The notes under the pieces were generated by a model. The model did not search any database. It saw nothing but the letters and a program-made list of their open reading frames with translations, and was not told the DNA's origin. 64,000 bases of DNA from Catenibacillus sp964565805 (GTDB lineage: Bacteria > Bacillota > Clostridia > Lachnospirales > Lachnospiraceae): contig CAZMGH010000012.1 in the NCBI GenBank assembly GCA_964565805.1, positions 5,990 to 69,989 on the forward strand, given 5' to 3'. Both the position numbers and the translations under genes were made by a program. Below are positions 1 to 8,583 of the stretch, one piece after another (within the stretch, counting starts at the first letter, position 1; each line of letters begins with the position of its first letter).

Positions 1-234
1 AGCTACCATATCGGCAACCCCGTCCATCACATCGTCTTTTGTAAGGATCTTTGTGCCCAAATACATAAGCTCGGTCACTTCCCGTCCGTCTCTGGCCATT
101 TCCATAAGCTCAGAGCTGATATAGGCTACAGCTTCCGCATAGTTCAGCTTCAATCCCCGCTCCTTGCGCTCCTTTGCCAGCTGTCCGGCCATGTGGAGGA
201 GAAGCTTTTCCTGTTCTTTTGGTGTTAAACGCAT
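1..234 (-). CDS. ureA: Urease subunit gamma (3' part beyond window)
   Basis: The reverse strand encodes 78 codons beginning MRLTPKEQEKLLLHMAG and running off the left edge of the window. The segments LNYAEAVAYIS, ARDGREVTELM and LTKDDVMDGVADM match the gamma subunit of urease, the small structural subunit of the nickel enzyme that splits urea to ammonia and carbamate in the cytoplasm. The family is about 100 residues, so only the last 20 or so are missing. The ATG at 234 is chosen because AGGAGG lies seven bases upstream. As ureA usually opens the urease operon, ureB, ureC and the accessory genes probably lie left of the window. Family assignment is firm; the rest of the operon is inferred. 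Confidence 0.93.
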   Translation of the reverse strand, partial: MRLTPKEQEKLLLHMAGQLAKERKERGLKLNYAEAVAYISSELMEMARDGREVTELMYLGTKILTKDDVMDGVADMVA

Positions 235-324
235 GATCAAACCTCCTGGATTAAAATATTTTCGCTTTCCCATCACCGAGATACCACGCTCATCTCGCGG
301 CTCACGCCGCTCGATGACCGTTGT

Positions 325-384
325 CTGGCAAATGTCCGCTCATGTAAGCAGGGCGGCCGCTTGCCAGGCGTATCGCGCAAAAAA
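325..384 (+). repeat. Family A intergenic repeat, copy 1
   Basis: A stem CTGGCAA (325-331) / TTGCCAG (361-367) encloses GTCCGCTCATG and GCGGCCGC and is followed by GCGTATCGCGCAAAA. The same arrangement recurs at 3261, 16681, 60569 and more loosely at 55924. Here it sits between ureA and the terminator hairpin at 383-422. Function unknown. Confidence 0.75.
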
Positions 385-422
385 GGCAGACAAAAACACC
401 GTTAGACGTCTTTGTCTGCCTT
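383..422 (-). terminator. Terminator-like hairpin between ureA and the aminotransferase
   Basis: AAGGCAGACAAA (383-394) pairs perfectly with TTTGTCTGCCTT (411-422). Read on the minus strand it is followed by TTTTTT, so it would stop transcripts coming from the right before they reach ureA; the plus-strand side lacks a T-run. It directly adjoins repeat copy 1. Confidence 0.7.
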
Positions 423-481
423 ATGGGCTATAAACTAACACAGATTTTTCCATTTGTCAATTATTTTTGCGAATTTTATTC

Positions 482-510
482 TTTACATTAATGCGTTAAA
501 GCGATATAAT
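482..510 (+). promoter_or_regulatory. Promoter of the aminotransferase gene
   Basis: TTTACA (482-487), a 17-nt spacer and TATAAT (505-510) form a near-consensus sigma-A promoter. It predicts a start near 517 and a leader of about 115 nt before the gene. Confidence 0.8.
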
Positions 511-516
511 ATGATG

Positions 517-632
517 GAAGCGTCAAAAGGTATTTTGACTCCGGTATCCATAATGGTGAGGTATTTGCTGAAGAACCCAAGGGTGTCCTGTCGGCTTACA
601 GCTCGGGGAAATAAATTCTGGGAGGAACAACT
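517..632 (+). promoter_or_regulatory. Structured 5' leader of the aminotransferase mRNA
   Basis: The leader begins with a 7-bp hairpin GTCAAAA/TTTTGAC (522-539) with a GGTA loop. Further on there are short pairings such as CTGT/ACAG, and it ends in GGAGG. A leader this long and structured suggests post-transcriptional control. It lacks the T-box GGTGGTACC-type element, and I recognise no known riboswitch class. The plus-strand frame across it (454-636) overlaps the promoter and is not considered a gene. Confidence 0.35.
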
Positions 633-1826
633 ATGATATCTAAACGTTTACAGGCTTCTTTAGACAGCTCTGTATGTATCCGTGACATTTTTGAAGAAGG
701 AAAAAAGCTGGCTGCCATTTACGGCCAGGAAAATATTTTTAATTTCAGCATCGGCAATCCAAACGTAGCTCCGCCAGCTATTGTTAACGAAACCTTAAAA
801 GAAGTGCTGGATCAGGAGGATCCGCTGACCCTCCACGGCTACCCTGCCAATGTAGGGCATCCAGACGTGCGCCAGTGCATTGCCGATTATCTGAATAACC
901 GGTACCACACCCAATATACTGTTGACGGTATTATTATGACCAGCGGCGCTGCTTCCGCTCTGGCGATTCTGTGCAATACCTTTCTGGACCAGGACGATGA
1001 AGTGATTACCTTTGCCCCTTATTTCTGGGAATATAAAAGCTATGTAGAAACCATGTACGGCAAGCTTGTTCCCGCCCTGTGCGACCAGACGACCCTCCAG
1101 CCGGATCCTGCAACTTTTGAAGCTGCATTTTCGCCAAAGACCCGTATGGTATTTATAAATACTCCTAATAATCCGACGGGAGCCGTTTACACGGAAGAAT
1201 CCATAAAGAAAGTAGCAGAGATCATGGAACGGAAGGAAAAGGAATACGGCCATCCGATTTATCTTGTATCTGATGAGCCATACCGGCTGCTGGCCTACGA
1301 CGGACTGACCGTGCCCTATCTGCCCCATTACTACAAAGATACGATCGTTGTTTATTCATACAGCAAGACTCTGTCCATCCCCGGCGAGCGGGTCGGTTAT
1401 ATTGCCATGGAAAGCTCTGTGGCTGACTTTGCTAATGCTATCGCCGGAGTTACCGCATCTATCCGCTACCTGGGTTATGTGAATGCCCCATCCCTCCAGC
1501 AAAAGATCCTGCTAAAGTGTGTGGATGCCACGGTGGATGTAAGCATTTATGAAAAGAACCGGGATCTGCTTTACAAGTCCCTCACGGACATTGGCTATGA
1601 TTGTATCCATCCCGATGGAGCATTTTATCTGTTTATGCGCTCTTTGGAACCGGATGACGCGAAATTCTGTGACCGGGCAAAAGAAGAAAAGATCTTAATG
1701 GCTCCGGGAACAGCCTTCGGCGGTCCGGGATTTGTCCGTGTCTCCTACTGCATCCCCTACGACGTGGTCCAAAGGAGCATCCCGGCGTTCCAGCGCCTTT
1801 ATGACAAATATAGGAAACAAATATAA
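633..1826 (+). CDS. Pyridoxal-phosphate aminotransferase, class I/II
   Basis: 397 residues of fold-type I aminotransferase. Visible landmarks are NPTG at 180-183, SDEPY with the cofactor-contacting Asp at 214, the SYSK motif with the probable PLP lysine K245, and GERVGY with R253. A C-terminal FVRVSY holds the likely substrate-carboxylate arginine. The ATG at 633 follows GGAGG by seven bases. It is monocistronic, between its own promoter and the hairpin at 1833-1868. The family transfers amino groups between amino acids and 2-oxo acids in the cytoplasm. The donor cannot be read from the sequence; aspartate, alanine or aromatic substrates all remain possible. Confidence 0.88.
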   Translation: MISKRLQASLDSSVCIRDIFEEGKKLAAIYGQENIFNFSIGNPNVAPPAIVNETLKEVLDQEDPLTLHGYPANVGHPDVRQCIADYLNNRYHTQYTVDGIIMTSGAASALAILCNTFLDQDDEVITFAPYFWEYKSYVETMYGKLVPALCDQTTLQPDPATFEAAFSPKTRMVFINTPNNPTGAVYTEESIKKVAEIMERKEKEYGHPIYLVSDEPYRLLAYDGLTVPYLPHYYKDTIVVYSYSKTLSIPGERVGYIAMESSVADFANAIAGVTASIRYLGYVNAPSLQQKILLKCVDATVDVSIYEKNRDLLYKSLTDIGYDCIHPDGAFYLFMRSLEPDDAKFCDRAKEEKILMAPGTAFGGPGFVRVSYCIPYDVVQRSIPAFQRLYDKYRKQI

Positions 1827-1832
1827 GGAATA

Positions 1833-1868
1833 GATACCAGGGCCAAATAAAGATCTGACCCTGGTATC
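1833..1868. terminator. Convergent terminator between aminotransferase and radA
   Basis: GATACCAGGG (1833-1842) pairs perfectly with CCCTGGTATC (1859-1868). It lies between two convergent genes, so it can serve both. The plus side continues with ATCATTTTATG and the minus side with TATTCCTTATAT. Confidence 0.7.
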
Positions 1869-1874
1869 ATCATT

Positions 1875-3245
1875 TTATGCCTTAATATATTTTAAAATGT
1901 CCTGCACTGTGCGGATCCCTATAACAGCCATACCTTCTGTGGAAGCCACGGACTTAAGATTCACCTCCGGCACCAGGCAGGTGGAAAATCCCAGCTTCTT
2001 AGCTTCTGCTACCCGTTGCTCTACCATATTAACAGCCCGAACCTCACCGGTAAGGCCAACTTCACCAAAGATAATCGTCTTGCCGCTGATCTCAAAGTTT
2101 TTATAGCTGGAAATAATCGCACACACCACCGCCAGGTCAATGGCCGGCTCGCTTAAGCGCATGCCTCCGGCAATGTTCACATAGCAGTCGCAATGATCTA
2201 ACGGCAGGCCCAAACGCTTTTCCAAAACTGCCATGAGCAGGTTTACCCGGTTATAATCAATGCCTGCGGATGTTCTTCTGGGCATATTAAAATTGGTGCG
2301 GCACACCAAAGCCTGAACCTCTACCAAAATCGGCCGGGTCCCCTCCATAGCGCATGAAACGACAGAGCCGGAAGCGCCCTGGGGCCGACCGTTAAGCATA
2401 TACTCTGAGGGGTTGGGAACCTGGATGAGTCCGGAAGACCGCATTTCAAACACACCAATCTCATTGGTAGAGCCAAAACGGTTTTTCACTGCCCTCAAAA
2501 GCCGGTAAGAGGCATGACGATCCCCTTCAAAATAAAGAACCGTATCTACCATATGTTCTAATACCCTGGGCCCGGCCACAACCCCTTCCTTAGTCACATG
2601 ACCTACAATAAAAATAGAGATTCCCAGCCCTTTGGCCAGCTGCATTAATACGCTGGTGCTTTCCCGAACCTGACTCACACTTCCCGGAGCAGAGCCAATA
2701 TCCTCTTTGTACATCGTCTGGATTGAATCAATGATCACAATATCCGGCTTATATTTTCTCACAACCCCTTCCACAATGTCCAGATTTGTCTCGCACAGCA
2801 TCATAATGTCCTTTTTAAATGCACTCAGTCGATCCGCCCGCATACGGATCTGCTGAAGAGACTCTTCCCCGGAAATATACAGCACAGAGACGGACTGAGC
2901 CGCCAGTGTCTGGCACATTTGCAAAAGCAGGGTGGACTTTCCGATTCCCGGATCGCCTCCTACAAGGACAAGAGAGCCTTTTACAATACCGCCCCCAAGC
3001 ACCCGGTCCAACTCCTGGATGCCGGTAAGCGTGCGCTTATGAGTATCCAGACTGACCATGGATAATTTTGTCGGCGCCGCAGCCGCAAGATCTCTCGGGG
3101 ACACCGGACTGCCCCGGCCACCCTTAGGTGCTGCAGGCTCTTCCACAAAAGTGTTCCAGGCCTTACATCCGGGGCACTGGCCCATCCATTTAGAACTTTC
3201 AAAGCCACATTCCTGACAGAAAAAAATAGTTTTTGATTTCGCCAT
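1875..3245 (-). CDS. radA: DNA repair protein RadA
   Basis: About 456 residues. An N-terminal four-cysteine zinc finger (C10, C13, C24, C27), the Walker A GGDPGIGKST at 96-105, the RadA signature KNRFG at 254-258 and a C-terminal Lon-protease-like domain are all in the expected order. RadA is a RecA-like helicase that processes recombination intermediates. The ATG at 3245 is chosen because GAGAGG lies upstream and the protein then begins MAKSKTIFFCQ, as in the family; a longer reading adds MRGYI without a ribosome site. Repeat copy 2 ends just ahead of the ribosome site. Confidence 0.96.
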   Translation of the reverse strand: MAKSKTIFFCQECGFESSKWMGQCPGCKAWNTFVEEPAAPKGGRGSPVSPRDLAAAAPTKLSMVSLDTHKRTLTGIQELDRVLGGGIVKGSLVLVGGDPGIGKSTLLLQMCQTLAAQSVSVLYISGEESLQQIRMRADRLSAFKKDIMMLCETNLDIVEGVVRKYKPDIVIIDSIQTMYKEDIGSAPGSVSQVRESTSVLMQLAKGLGISIFIVGHVTKEGVVAGPRVLEHMVDTVLYFEGDRHASYRLLRAVKNRFGSTNEIGVFEMRSSGLIQVPNPSEYMLNGRPQGASGSVVSCAMEGTRPILVEVQALVCRTNFNMPRRTSAGIDYNRVNLLMAVLEKRLGLPLDHCDCYVNIAGGMRLSEPAIDLAVVCAIISSYKNFEISGKTIIFGEVGLTGEVRAVNMVEQRVAEAKKLGFSTCLVPEVNLKSVASTEGMAVIGIRTVQDILKYIKA

Positions 3246-3260
3246 AATATATCCTCTCAA

Positions 3261-3311
3261 AATGTCCGCTCATGCAAGCATGGCGGCCGCCTGCCAGGCG
3301 TATCGCGCAAA
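3261..3311 (+). repeat. Family A intergenic repeat, copy 2
   Basis: Shares AATGTCCGCTCATG, AAGCA, GGCGGCCGC and CAGGCGTATCGCGCAAAA with copy 1, with only a few differences. The outer stem is degraded on the side facing radA. It is followed by the terminator hairpin 3312-3340, the same order as at copy 1. Confidence 0.75.
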
Positions 3312-3340
3312 ATGGCTGCCCAAAAACAGCAGGCAGCCAT
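3312..3340 (-). terminator. Terminator of the small protein gene upstream of radA
   Basis: ATGGCTGCC (3312-3320) pairs with GGCAGCCAT (3332-3340). On the minus strand it is followed by TTTTGCG. It lies about 20 bases after the stop of the gene at 3362. Confidence 0.7.
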
Positions 3341-3361
3341 ATAGTTTCGTTACATTTCACC

Positions 3362-3766
3362 TTATACAATATGGATCGTCTTCTCTCCGTTTCCAAGCTC
3401 TACGCTAAATACCAGCTTTCCGCCCAGATTTGTCCTGGCGCTTCCCACATCTACGCCATCCACATAAACCCGGTATTCCTTTTCCGGTTCAAGGCCCAGA
3501 GCAATCTGAGTATCCTCAAAACCTTCCACTTTAAAGTCAATTCCCGCATCATTCATCCTGAAATCCCGGACAACGGTACCGGGAACAGACTCATATACAA
3601 ATAAATCGTTGCGCTCCAGTTTGGTGATCTCCTTGTAAGTTTTTACCTTATAGCTGTCACCGAAATGTTCATAATCAGATACCTTGGACTTTGTCTCCAA
3701 TTCATAGTTTCCAAAGCTCAGATCCCCATTATCCTCGGTGCGGATCAACCCCTCGATTACTATCAT
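3362..3766 (-). CDS. Small conserved Lachnospiraceae protein (endosialidase-like name)
   Basis: 134 residues beginning MIVIEGLIRTEDNG, with no signal peptide or membrane segment. The composition and the alternation of charged and hydrophobic residues suggest an all-beta fold; the C-terminal half (VYVDGVDVGSARTNLGGKL) resembles a small beta-sandwich. From memory, close homologues in this family of bacteria carry the automatic name 'endosialidase', which I do not take as a function because no glycosidase motif is visible. The ATG at 3766 is preferred over an upstream one because AGGAGG lies eight bases ahead. It is probably a separate unit between clpC and radA with its own terminator. Confidence 0.7.
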   Translation of the reverse strand: MIVIEGLIRTEDNGDLSFGNYELETKSKVSDYEHFGDSYKVKTYKEITKLERNDLFVYESVPGTVVRDFRMNDAGIDFKVEGFEDTQIALGLEPEKEYRVYVDGVDVGSARTNLGGKLVFSVELGNGEKTIHIV

Positions 3767-3841
3767 TGTTATATCCTCCTGATCGTGTTTCTTTAATAAC
3801 ACCTTCATTATATCGCATCTTGCTGAACTTTTCCAGTGTTT

Positions 3842-6280
3842 TTACGCAAGCTCTACCTTGCCCTTTTTTATCGTCAGCTGGACCTTATCCCCAGACTTGA
3901 TCTTCTGGCCCAGGATTGCTTCCGCCATGGCGTCCTCAATTTCATTTTGAATCGCCCGGCGCAAAGGTCTTGCTCCGTAATTCGGGTCAAACCCGACTTC
4001 CGCCAGGTGATCCAGCACTGCCCTGCTAGCAGCTATAGTAATATTCATCTGGTCCTTAGCCCGGGCAAAGATCTCATCCAGCATGATCTTAACGATCTGA
4101 CGGATATTTTCCCGGCTGAGCGGATGGAATACGATAATATCATCAATACGATTTAAAAACTCCGGCTTGAAAATATGCTTTACTTCATCCATGACGCCGT
4201 CCTTCATCCGGCGATAATCCTCCTTATCATTATCCACAGCCATAAATCCAAGCTTTTTCGGCGCTATAATATTCGATGCGCCTGCATTGGAAGTCATAAT
4301 GATCACCGTATTCTTAAAGTCGATCTTCCGGCCCTGGGCATCGGTAATGTGGCCGTCATCCAAAACCTGAAGGAGTACGTTAAAAATATCCGGGTGAGCC
4401 TTTTCCACCTCATCAAACAAAAGGACAGAATAAGGATTTCGGCGGATCTTTTCGCTGAGCTGTCCCCCTTCCTCATAACCAACATATCCTGGAGGTGAAC
4501 CAATCAGCTTGGATACACTGTGCTTTTCCATATACTCTGACATATCTACCCGGATCAGAGCGTCTTCCTTTCCAAACATAGCCTCTGCCAATGCCTTGGA
4601 AAGCTCTGTCTTTCCTACGCCGGTAGGCCCTAAAAACAGGAAGGAACCAATGGGCCTCTTAGGATCTTTCAGCCCGATACGTCCCCGGCGGATAGCCTTG
4701 GCCACTGCGGCTACAGCCTCATCCTGGCCAACCACTCTTTTATGAAGGATGCTCTCCAGATTCATAAGACGCTGGGACTCTTCTTCGGCCAGCTTTTTCA
4801 CCGGGATCTTTGTCCAGGAAGAAACAATGTCAGCAATCTCGTTTTCTCCAACAACCAGATCGACATCCTTCCGGGCCTTTTCCCATTCATGATTTAAAAT
4901 CACCAACTCCTGGCGCAGCTCACTCTGCTCTTTTTTAATGGCTCCGGCCCGCTCATAAGCTTCCTCACGGATGGCATTTTCCTTGTCTTCTTCCAACTTT
5001 TCAATACGGTTTTCCACTTCCTTGATCTGAGGGGACGCGGAATAAGAGGACAGACGTACCTTGGAGGATGCCTCATCGATCAGGTCAATGGCTTTATCCG
5101 GCAGAAAACGGTCATTAATATATCTGGCAGACATTTTTACCGCGGCGTTAAGCGCTTCATCGGTAATACGCACATGGTGATGCTCTTCATAGGCCGGACG
5201 AAGTCCCCTTAGGATCTCTAACGTTTCCGCCTCGGAAGGCTCATCTACCACCACAGGCTGGAAGCGACGCTCCAGGGCCGCGTCCTTTTCAATGTACTTC
5301 CGGTACTCATCAATGGTGGTAGCGCCGATGATCTGAATCTCTCCCCGTGCCAAAGAGGGCTTTAAAATATTAGACGCATCCAAGGCGCCTTCCGCGCCAC
5401 CGGCGCCGATGATCGTATGGATCTCATCAATAAACAGGAGCACATTCCCGTCATCCCTAACCTCGCTAATGATCCGCTTGATCCTTTCCTCAAACTCGCC
5501 CCTGTACTTTGATCCGGCCACGATGCCGGAAAGATCCAGGGTCACCAGCCGCTTATCCTTAATCGTTTCCGGAATATTTCCGTCCACGATTTTTCTGGCC
5601 AGGCCTTCGGCTATAGCGGTCTTGCCCACTCCAGGCTCGCCAATGAGACAGGGATTATTTTTTGTCCTGCGGCTTAAAATCTGTACCACACGGGTAATCT
5701 CATCATTTCTCCCAACCACCGGGTCCAGCTTTCCTTCCCGGGCCAGTGTCGTTAAGTCCCGGCTGTACTGATCCAGGGTGGGCGTGGCGCTTTTCCTTTT
5801 ATTCCGGCCGCTTTTTGAACCAAATTCATTTCTTGCGGCAGAGGTATCCAAACCCATGGCTCCTAAAATGTCACTGTAAAGCTTTTGTATATTTACGCCT
5901 AAGGTATTTAACAGGCGCACAGCTACACAATCGCTCTCACGGAGAATAGCGATGAGAAGATGCTCTGTTCCGATAGCCTGAGCCCGGAAGCGCAGGGCTT
6001 CTCTTCCCGCCAGCTCTAATATCCTCCGGCTCCTTGGGGTATAATCCATAACATCGGCAACCTCCACGTTGCCTCCGGTAATCAGCTGCTCTACAAGGCG
6101 CATGACTTTTTCCTCAGTCACGCCGTTTTGGATCAGTACCTGACTGGCCAGGCCTTCCTCTTCCCGAAGAAGACCGATGAGCAGGTGTTCCGTACCAATA
6201 TAATTATGTGAAAGCTCCGATGCCACATCCGCCGCGTACTGCATGGCATCCGCCGCCATTTGTGTAAATCTGTATTGCAT
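3842..6280 (-). CDS. clpC: ATP-dependent Clp protease ATP-binding subunit ClpC
   Basis: 812 residues with a double Clp-N domain (1-145), the first AAA+ module with Walker A GEPGVGKT at 214-221, a UVR/middle-domain coiled coil (about 410-450), and a second AAA+ module with GPTGVGKT and a C-terminal ClpB-D2-small domain. ClpC unfolds substrates for ClpP, including arginine-phosphorylated proteins marked by McsB. Its start at 6280 has AGGAGG upstream, 12 bases after mcsB. It is the last gene of the GntR-mcsA-mcsB-clpC operon, and no strong terminator hairpin is visible in the short gap to the next gene. Confidence 0.97.
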   Translation of the reverse strand: MQYRFTQMAADAMQYAADVASELSHNYIGTEHLLIGLLREEEGLASQVLIQNGVTEEKVMRLVEQLITGGNVEVADVMDYTPRSRRILELAGREALRFRAQAIGTEHLLIAILRESDCVAVRLLNTLGVNIQKLYSDILGAMGLDTSAARNEFGSKSGRNKRKSATPTLDQYSRDLTTLAREGKLDPVVGRNDEITRVVQILSRRTKNNPCLIGEPGVGKTAIAEGLARKIVDGNIPETIKDKRLVTLDLSGIVAGSKYRGEFEERIKRIISEVRDDGNVLLFIDEIHTIIGAGGAEGALDASNILKPSLARGEIQIIGATTIDEYRKYIEKDAALERRFQPVVVDEPSEAETLEILRGLRPAYEEHHHVRITDEALNAAVKMSARYINDRFLPDKAIDLIDEASSKVRLSSYSASPQIKEVENRIEKLEEDKENAIREEAYERAGAIKKEQSELRQELVILNHEWEKARKDVDLVVGENEIADIVSSWTKIPVKKLAEEESQRLMNLESILHKRVVGQDEAVAAVAKAIRRGRIGLKDPKRPIGSFLFLGPTGVGKTELSKALAEAMFGKEDALIRVDMSEYMEKHSVSKLIGSPPGYVGYEEGGQLSEKIRRNPYSVLLFDEVEKAHPDIFNVLLQVLDDGHITDAQGRKIDFKNTVIIMTSNAGASNIIAPKKLGFMAVDNDKEDYRRMKDGVMDEVKHIFKPEFLNRIDDIIVFHPLSRENIRQIVKIMLDEIFARAKDQMNITIAASRAVLDHLAEVGFDPNYGARPLRRAIQNEIEDAMAEAILGQKIKSGDKVQLTIKKGKVELA

Positions 6281-6291
6281 AGGATCCCTCC

Positions 6292-7332
6292 TTACTGTTT
6301 TATTTCAGACAGATGCCGGTGAATATATCTTGCCCGGCTTTCGTGTCTTTCCTGGCTTCCCAGATTTTTCCCTTCAGAATACATCAGCGTTGCCGGAAGC
6401 ACGCCCAGCATCACTGAATAAATATCCGGGCAGGCATCCTCTGACTTTAATATATCCTCGTCAAAGCCAACCCGCACGTTAGACAGATGATTCAGCGCCT
6501 CTCCGGCGCCAAACATCTTTCCGTACTTAAGGATACCGTAGCTGCGGAAGATCATATCCTCAATCTCCCCTCTCTTTTTCCGAAGGGCTCTCTCTCTTGC
6601 ACCCCGCTCATGATCGGTCACCTGGACCATCATATTTTTCAGGGAATTAAGAATATCCTCCTCGGACAGACCAAGCGTCCTCTGATTTGAAAGGATGTAA
6701 ATAGAGCCTAATGCTCCGCTGGCATCCCCGTACATATTCCTAAGCATAAAGCCAAGACGGTTCAGCTCATCAGACAAAGGCTTGATCAGCTTCTCCTTTT
6801 CCATAAAAGGCAGGTGCATAATATATGCGGCCCGCATCCCGGTACCAATACTGGTCGGACAGGACGTAATAAATCCATATTTATGGTTGTAGGCATATTC
6901 CAGCCGATCGCTAAACACGTCATCCAGCCGGTCCGCCTCTTTATAGGCTTTTCCAAGAGCATCCCCTCTTAACACAGACTGGATGCGCACATGATCCTCC
7001 TCATTAAGCATGATACATTCCGACTCGTCTTCCGAAACGATCAGCCCGGCCGTCTGCTTTTTATCCCTTAACAAAGGGGTAATGGTACAGCGCTCCGCCA
7101 TGGCATTTTTCTGGGTCAGGTCCATGTTCTTTATATCAAAATATTTATAATAGCTTTCATTCGGCTCACACTGCTGAAAAAACTTTTCTCCCACTTCCCG
7201 AACCATCTGTCCGGCCTGGTCCTCTGAGATTTTTAGTGAAAATGGATAAGTGACCAGATTTCTTGCCAGACGGACTCTGGAAGCAATTAAAATGTGATTA
7301 TCGTTTTTTTGTGTTTCATACCACATTTTCAT
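6292..7332 (-). CDS. mcsB: Protein arginine kinase McsB
   Basis: 346 residues of the ATP:guanido phosphotransferase family: SRVRLARNL near the N terminus, NEEDHVRIQS, the catalytic-cysteine segment SCPTSIGTGMRAA and YILSNQRTLG. McsB phosphorylates arginines on damaged proteins, tagging them for ClpCP. The ATG at 7332 is chosen because GGAGG lies nine bases upstream and it gives the usual short N terminus MKMWYE; a longer reading adds about 13 unrelated residues. The start lies inside the end of mcsA (overlap 17 nt), suggesting translational coupling. Confidence 0.95.
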   Translation of the reverse strand: MKMWYETQKNDNHILIASRVRLARNLVTYPFSLKISEDQAGQMVREVGEKFFQQCEPNESYYKYFDIKNMDLTQKNAMAERCTITPLLRDKKQTAGLIVSEDESECIMLNEEDHVRIQSVLRGDALGKAYKEADRLDDVFSDRLEYAYNHKYGFITSCPTSIGTGMRAAYIMHLPFMEKEKLIKPLSDELNRLGFMLRNMYGDASGALGSIYILSNQRTLGLSEEDILNSLKNMMVQVTDHERGARERALRKKRGEIEDMIFRSYGILKYGKMFGAGEALNHLSNVRVGFDEDILKSEDACPDIYSVMLGVLPATLMYSEGKNLGSQERHESRARYIHRHLSEIKQ

Positions 7333-7942
7333 CCTGCTTTGCCTCCTTTCCGGACATAGCGCGGATGGCATCTCTTAAATGGGCCGCCTCTTCATATTCC
7401 TCATCCCGGATGGCCCTGGCCAGCTTCCGTTTTAACCCGGCAATCGCATCAGAGTCTTCCGCTGAAATCTTTACGCCGGGAATATCCCGGGCCGCAGGCT
7501 CCTGCTCTTCCTTTTTATTCCCTGTCACAAAGGAAATATCCGGAACAACCACGGTTTCCGTGCCTTCATAGATTTTTCCGCAATGCTCACAGCTGCCTTG
7601 GATCTTCTTTAAGTAATCGTCCAGCAAAAATCCAAAGGTATGGACACATTCCGGACAGCCAAACTTTCCGTATTTCAAAAATTCATTATAGGTCATGCCA
7701 CAATTATGGCATACCAGATTTGTCTTTTTAACATCATCATCCAGGGCGACCCCTGTCTGGCCCAGGACACTGCTTAATAGTCCTGCCAGAAGATTTCCGG
7801 GGGTCAGACCGGACGCATCCGAATCAAATGCCGTGTACTTAGCGGCACATTCCGGACACAGATACTGTTCTTTTTTTACGCCGTTGACAATCTCTGTATA
7901 ACAGATCACAGCTTCATTTTTATGACATATACTGCATAACAC
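7316..7942 (-). CDS. mcsA: McsA, zinc-finger/UVR activator of McsB
   Basis: 208 residues with repeated CxxC pairs (CSICHK, CPECAAK, CHNCG, CPECV, CEHCG) forming zinc fingers and a C-terminal UVR motif (about 165-200, LKRKLARAIRDEEYEEAAHLR). McsA binds and stimulates McsB. The start is GTG at 7942: GGGGG lies eight bases upstream and the next codons give LCSICHK, so the first zinc finger is complete. It begins 14 bases after the GntR regulator and overlaps mcsB. Confidence 0.93.
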   Translation of the reverse strand: MLCSICHKNEAVICYTEIVNGVKKEQYLCPECAAKYTAFDSDASGLTPGNLLAGLLSSVLGQTGVALDDDVKKTNLVCHNCGMTYNEFLKYGKFGCPECVHTFGFLLDDYLKKIQGSCEHCGKIYEGTETVVVPDISFVTGNKKEEQEPAARDIPGVKISAEDSDAIAGLKRKLARAIRDEEYEEAAHLRDAIRAMSGKEAKQDENVV

Positions 7943-7956
7943 AGGCTTATCCCCCT

Positions 7957-8352
7957 TTATTTATCCTCTTGAGAATGATTTTTTTTCCCATAATAATCAT
8001 AAATTTTGTCCACAATCTGGTGAACCTCATCCCGGCTTATATTTTTACATATTGCCTCAGCAAGGACAATCTGTAATGTCTGGAAAAGCTCCTGCTGGGC
8101 CAGACACTTATCATAATCCACCGCCACATAAGCGCCCCGTCTCCGGTCCAGCTTTACAAAGCCGTCCTGTTTTAATACGGAATATGCTTTATTTACTGTA
8201 TGCATATTAATGCCAATGTGGTCCGCCAGCTGCCGAACCGAGGGCAGCGGCTCACCCTCTTCAATCTGAGAGGCGGCAATTCCAATAACGATCTGATTTC
8301 TCAGCTGTATGTAAATCGCCTCTTCACTGTTAAAATCAATTTTCAGAACCAT
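7957..8352 (-). CDS. GntR-family (YtrA-type) regulator heading the clpC operon
   Basis: About 131 residues: an N-terminal winged helix of the GntR family (EAIYIQLRNQIVIGI, PSVRQLADHIGINMHTVNKAYSVL, GAYVAVD) and a short helical tail of about 50 residues. That layout is the YtrA subgroup, which lacks a large ligand-binding domain. It occupies the place that CtsR has in most Firmicutes mcsA-mcsB-clpC operons, so it probably controls this operon and itself. The start is uncertain: ATG 8352 follows GAGG closely, while GTG 8361 follows AAGGA. A palindrome over its own promoter fits autoregulation. Confidence 0.85.
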   Translation of the reverse strand: MVLKIDFNSEEAIYIQLRNQIVIGIAASQIEEGEPLPSVRQLADHIGINMHTVNKAYSVLKQDGFVKLDRRRGAYVAVDYDKCLAQQELFQTLQIVLAEAICKNISRDEVHQIVDKIYDYYGKKNHSQEDK

Positions 8353-8378
8353 ATGCCTCACCGATCCTTCATCTCTTT

Positions 8379-8416
8379 GTTATAGTTATGATATAACAGA
8401 TAACTCATTTTGTCAA
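8379..8416 (-). promoter_or_regulatory. Promoter and candidate operator of the GntR-mcsAB-clpC operon
   Basis: On the minus strand TTGACA (8411-8416), a 17-nt spacer and TATCAT (8388-8393) form a strong promoter. GTTATA-N7-TATAAC (8379-8397) is a perfect palindrome covering the -10 box, of the kind bound by YtrA-type repressors. No CtsR direct-repeat operator is seen. Confidence 0.75.
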
Positions 8417-8583
8417 CTCTTTATAAATATTTTATAAAGTCTGAAAATCCGGTTGCCCGGCGCTCCGGACAATGTTATTATAATTATATTGCTCTTTACA
8501 CCTGCCCCGAAATGAAAATTTTTCATATCCCGGAGGCAGATCCCATAAGATTTATATAAAAGAAGCGGAGGGATTACACCATT

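Noticed and set aside
517..632. T-box or known riboswitch in the aminotransferase leader
   Set aside because: No T-box consensus and no terminator; no class recognised, so only a generic leader is reported.
454..636. 60-codon open frame before the aminotransferase
   Set aside because: It starts upstream of the mapped-looking promoter, spans the leader structure and has no ribosome site; treated as untranslated leader.
8450..8583. Promoter for the CmpB-like gene
   Set aside because: TATAAT-like sequences are present near 8475-8485, but the best -35 (TTGCCC) is 20 bases away; too weak to list.
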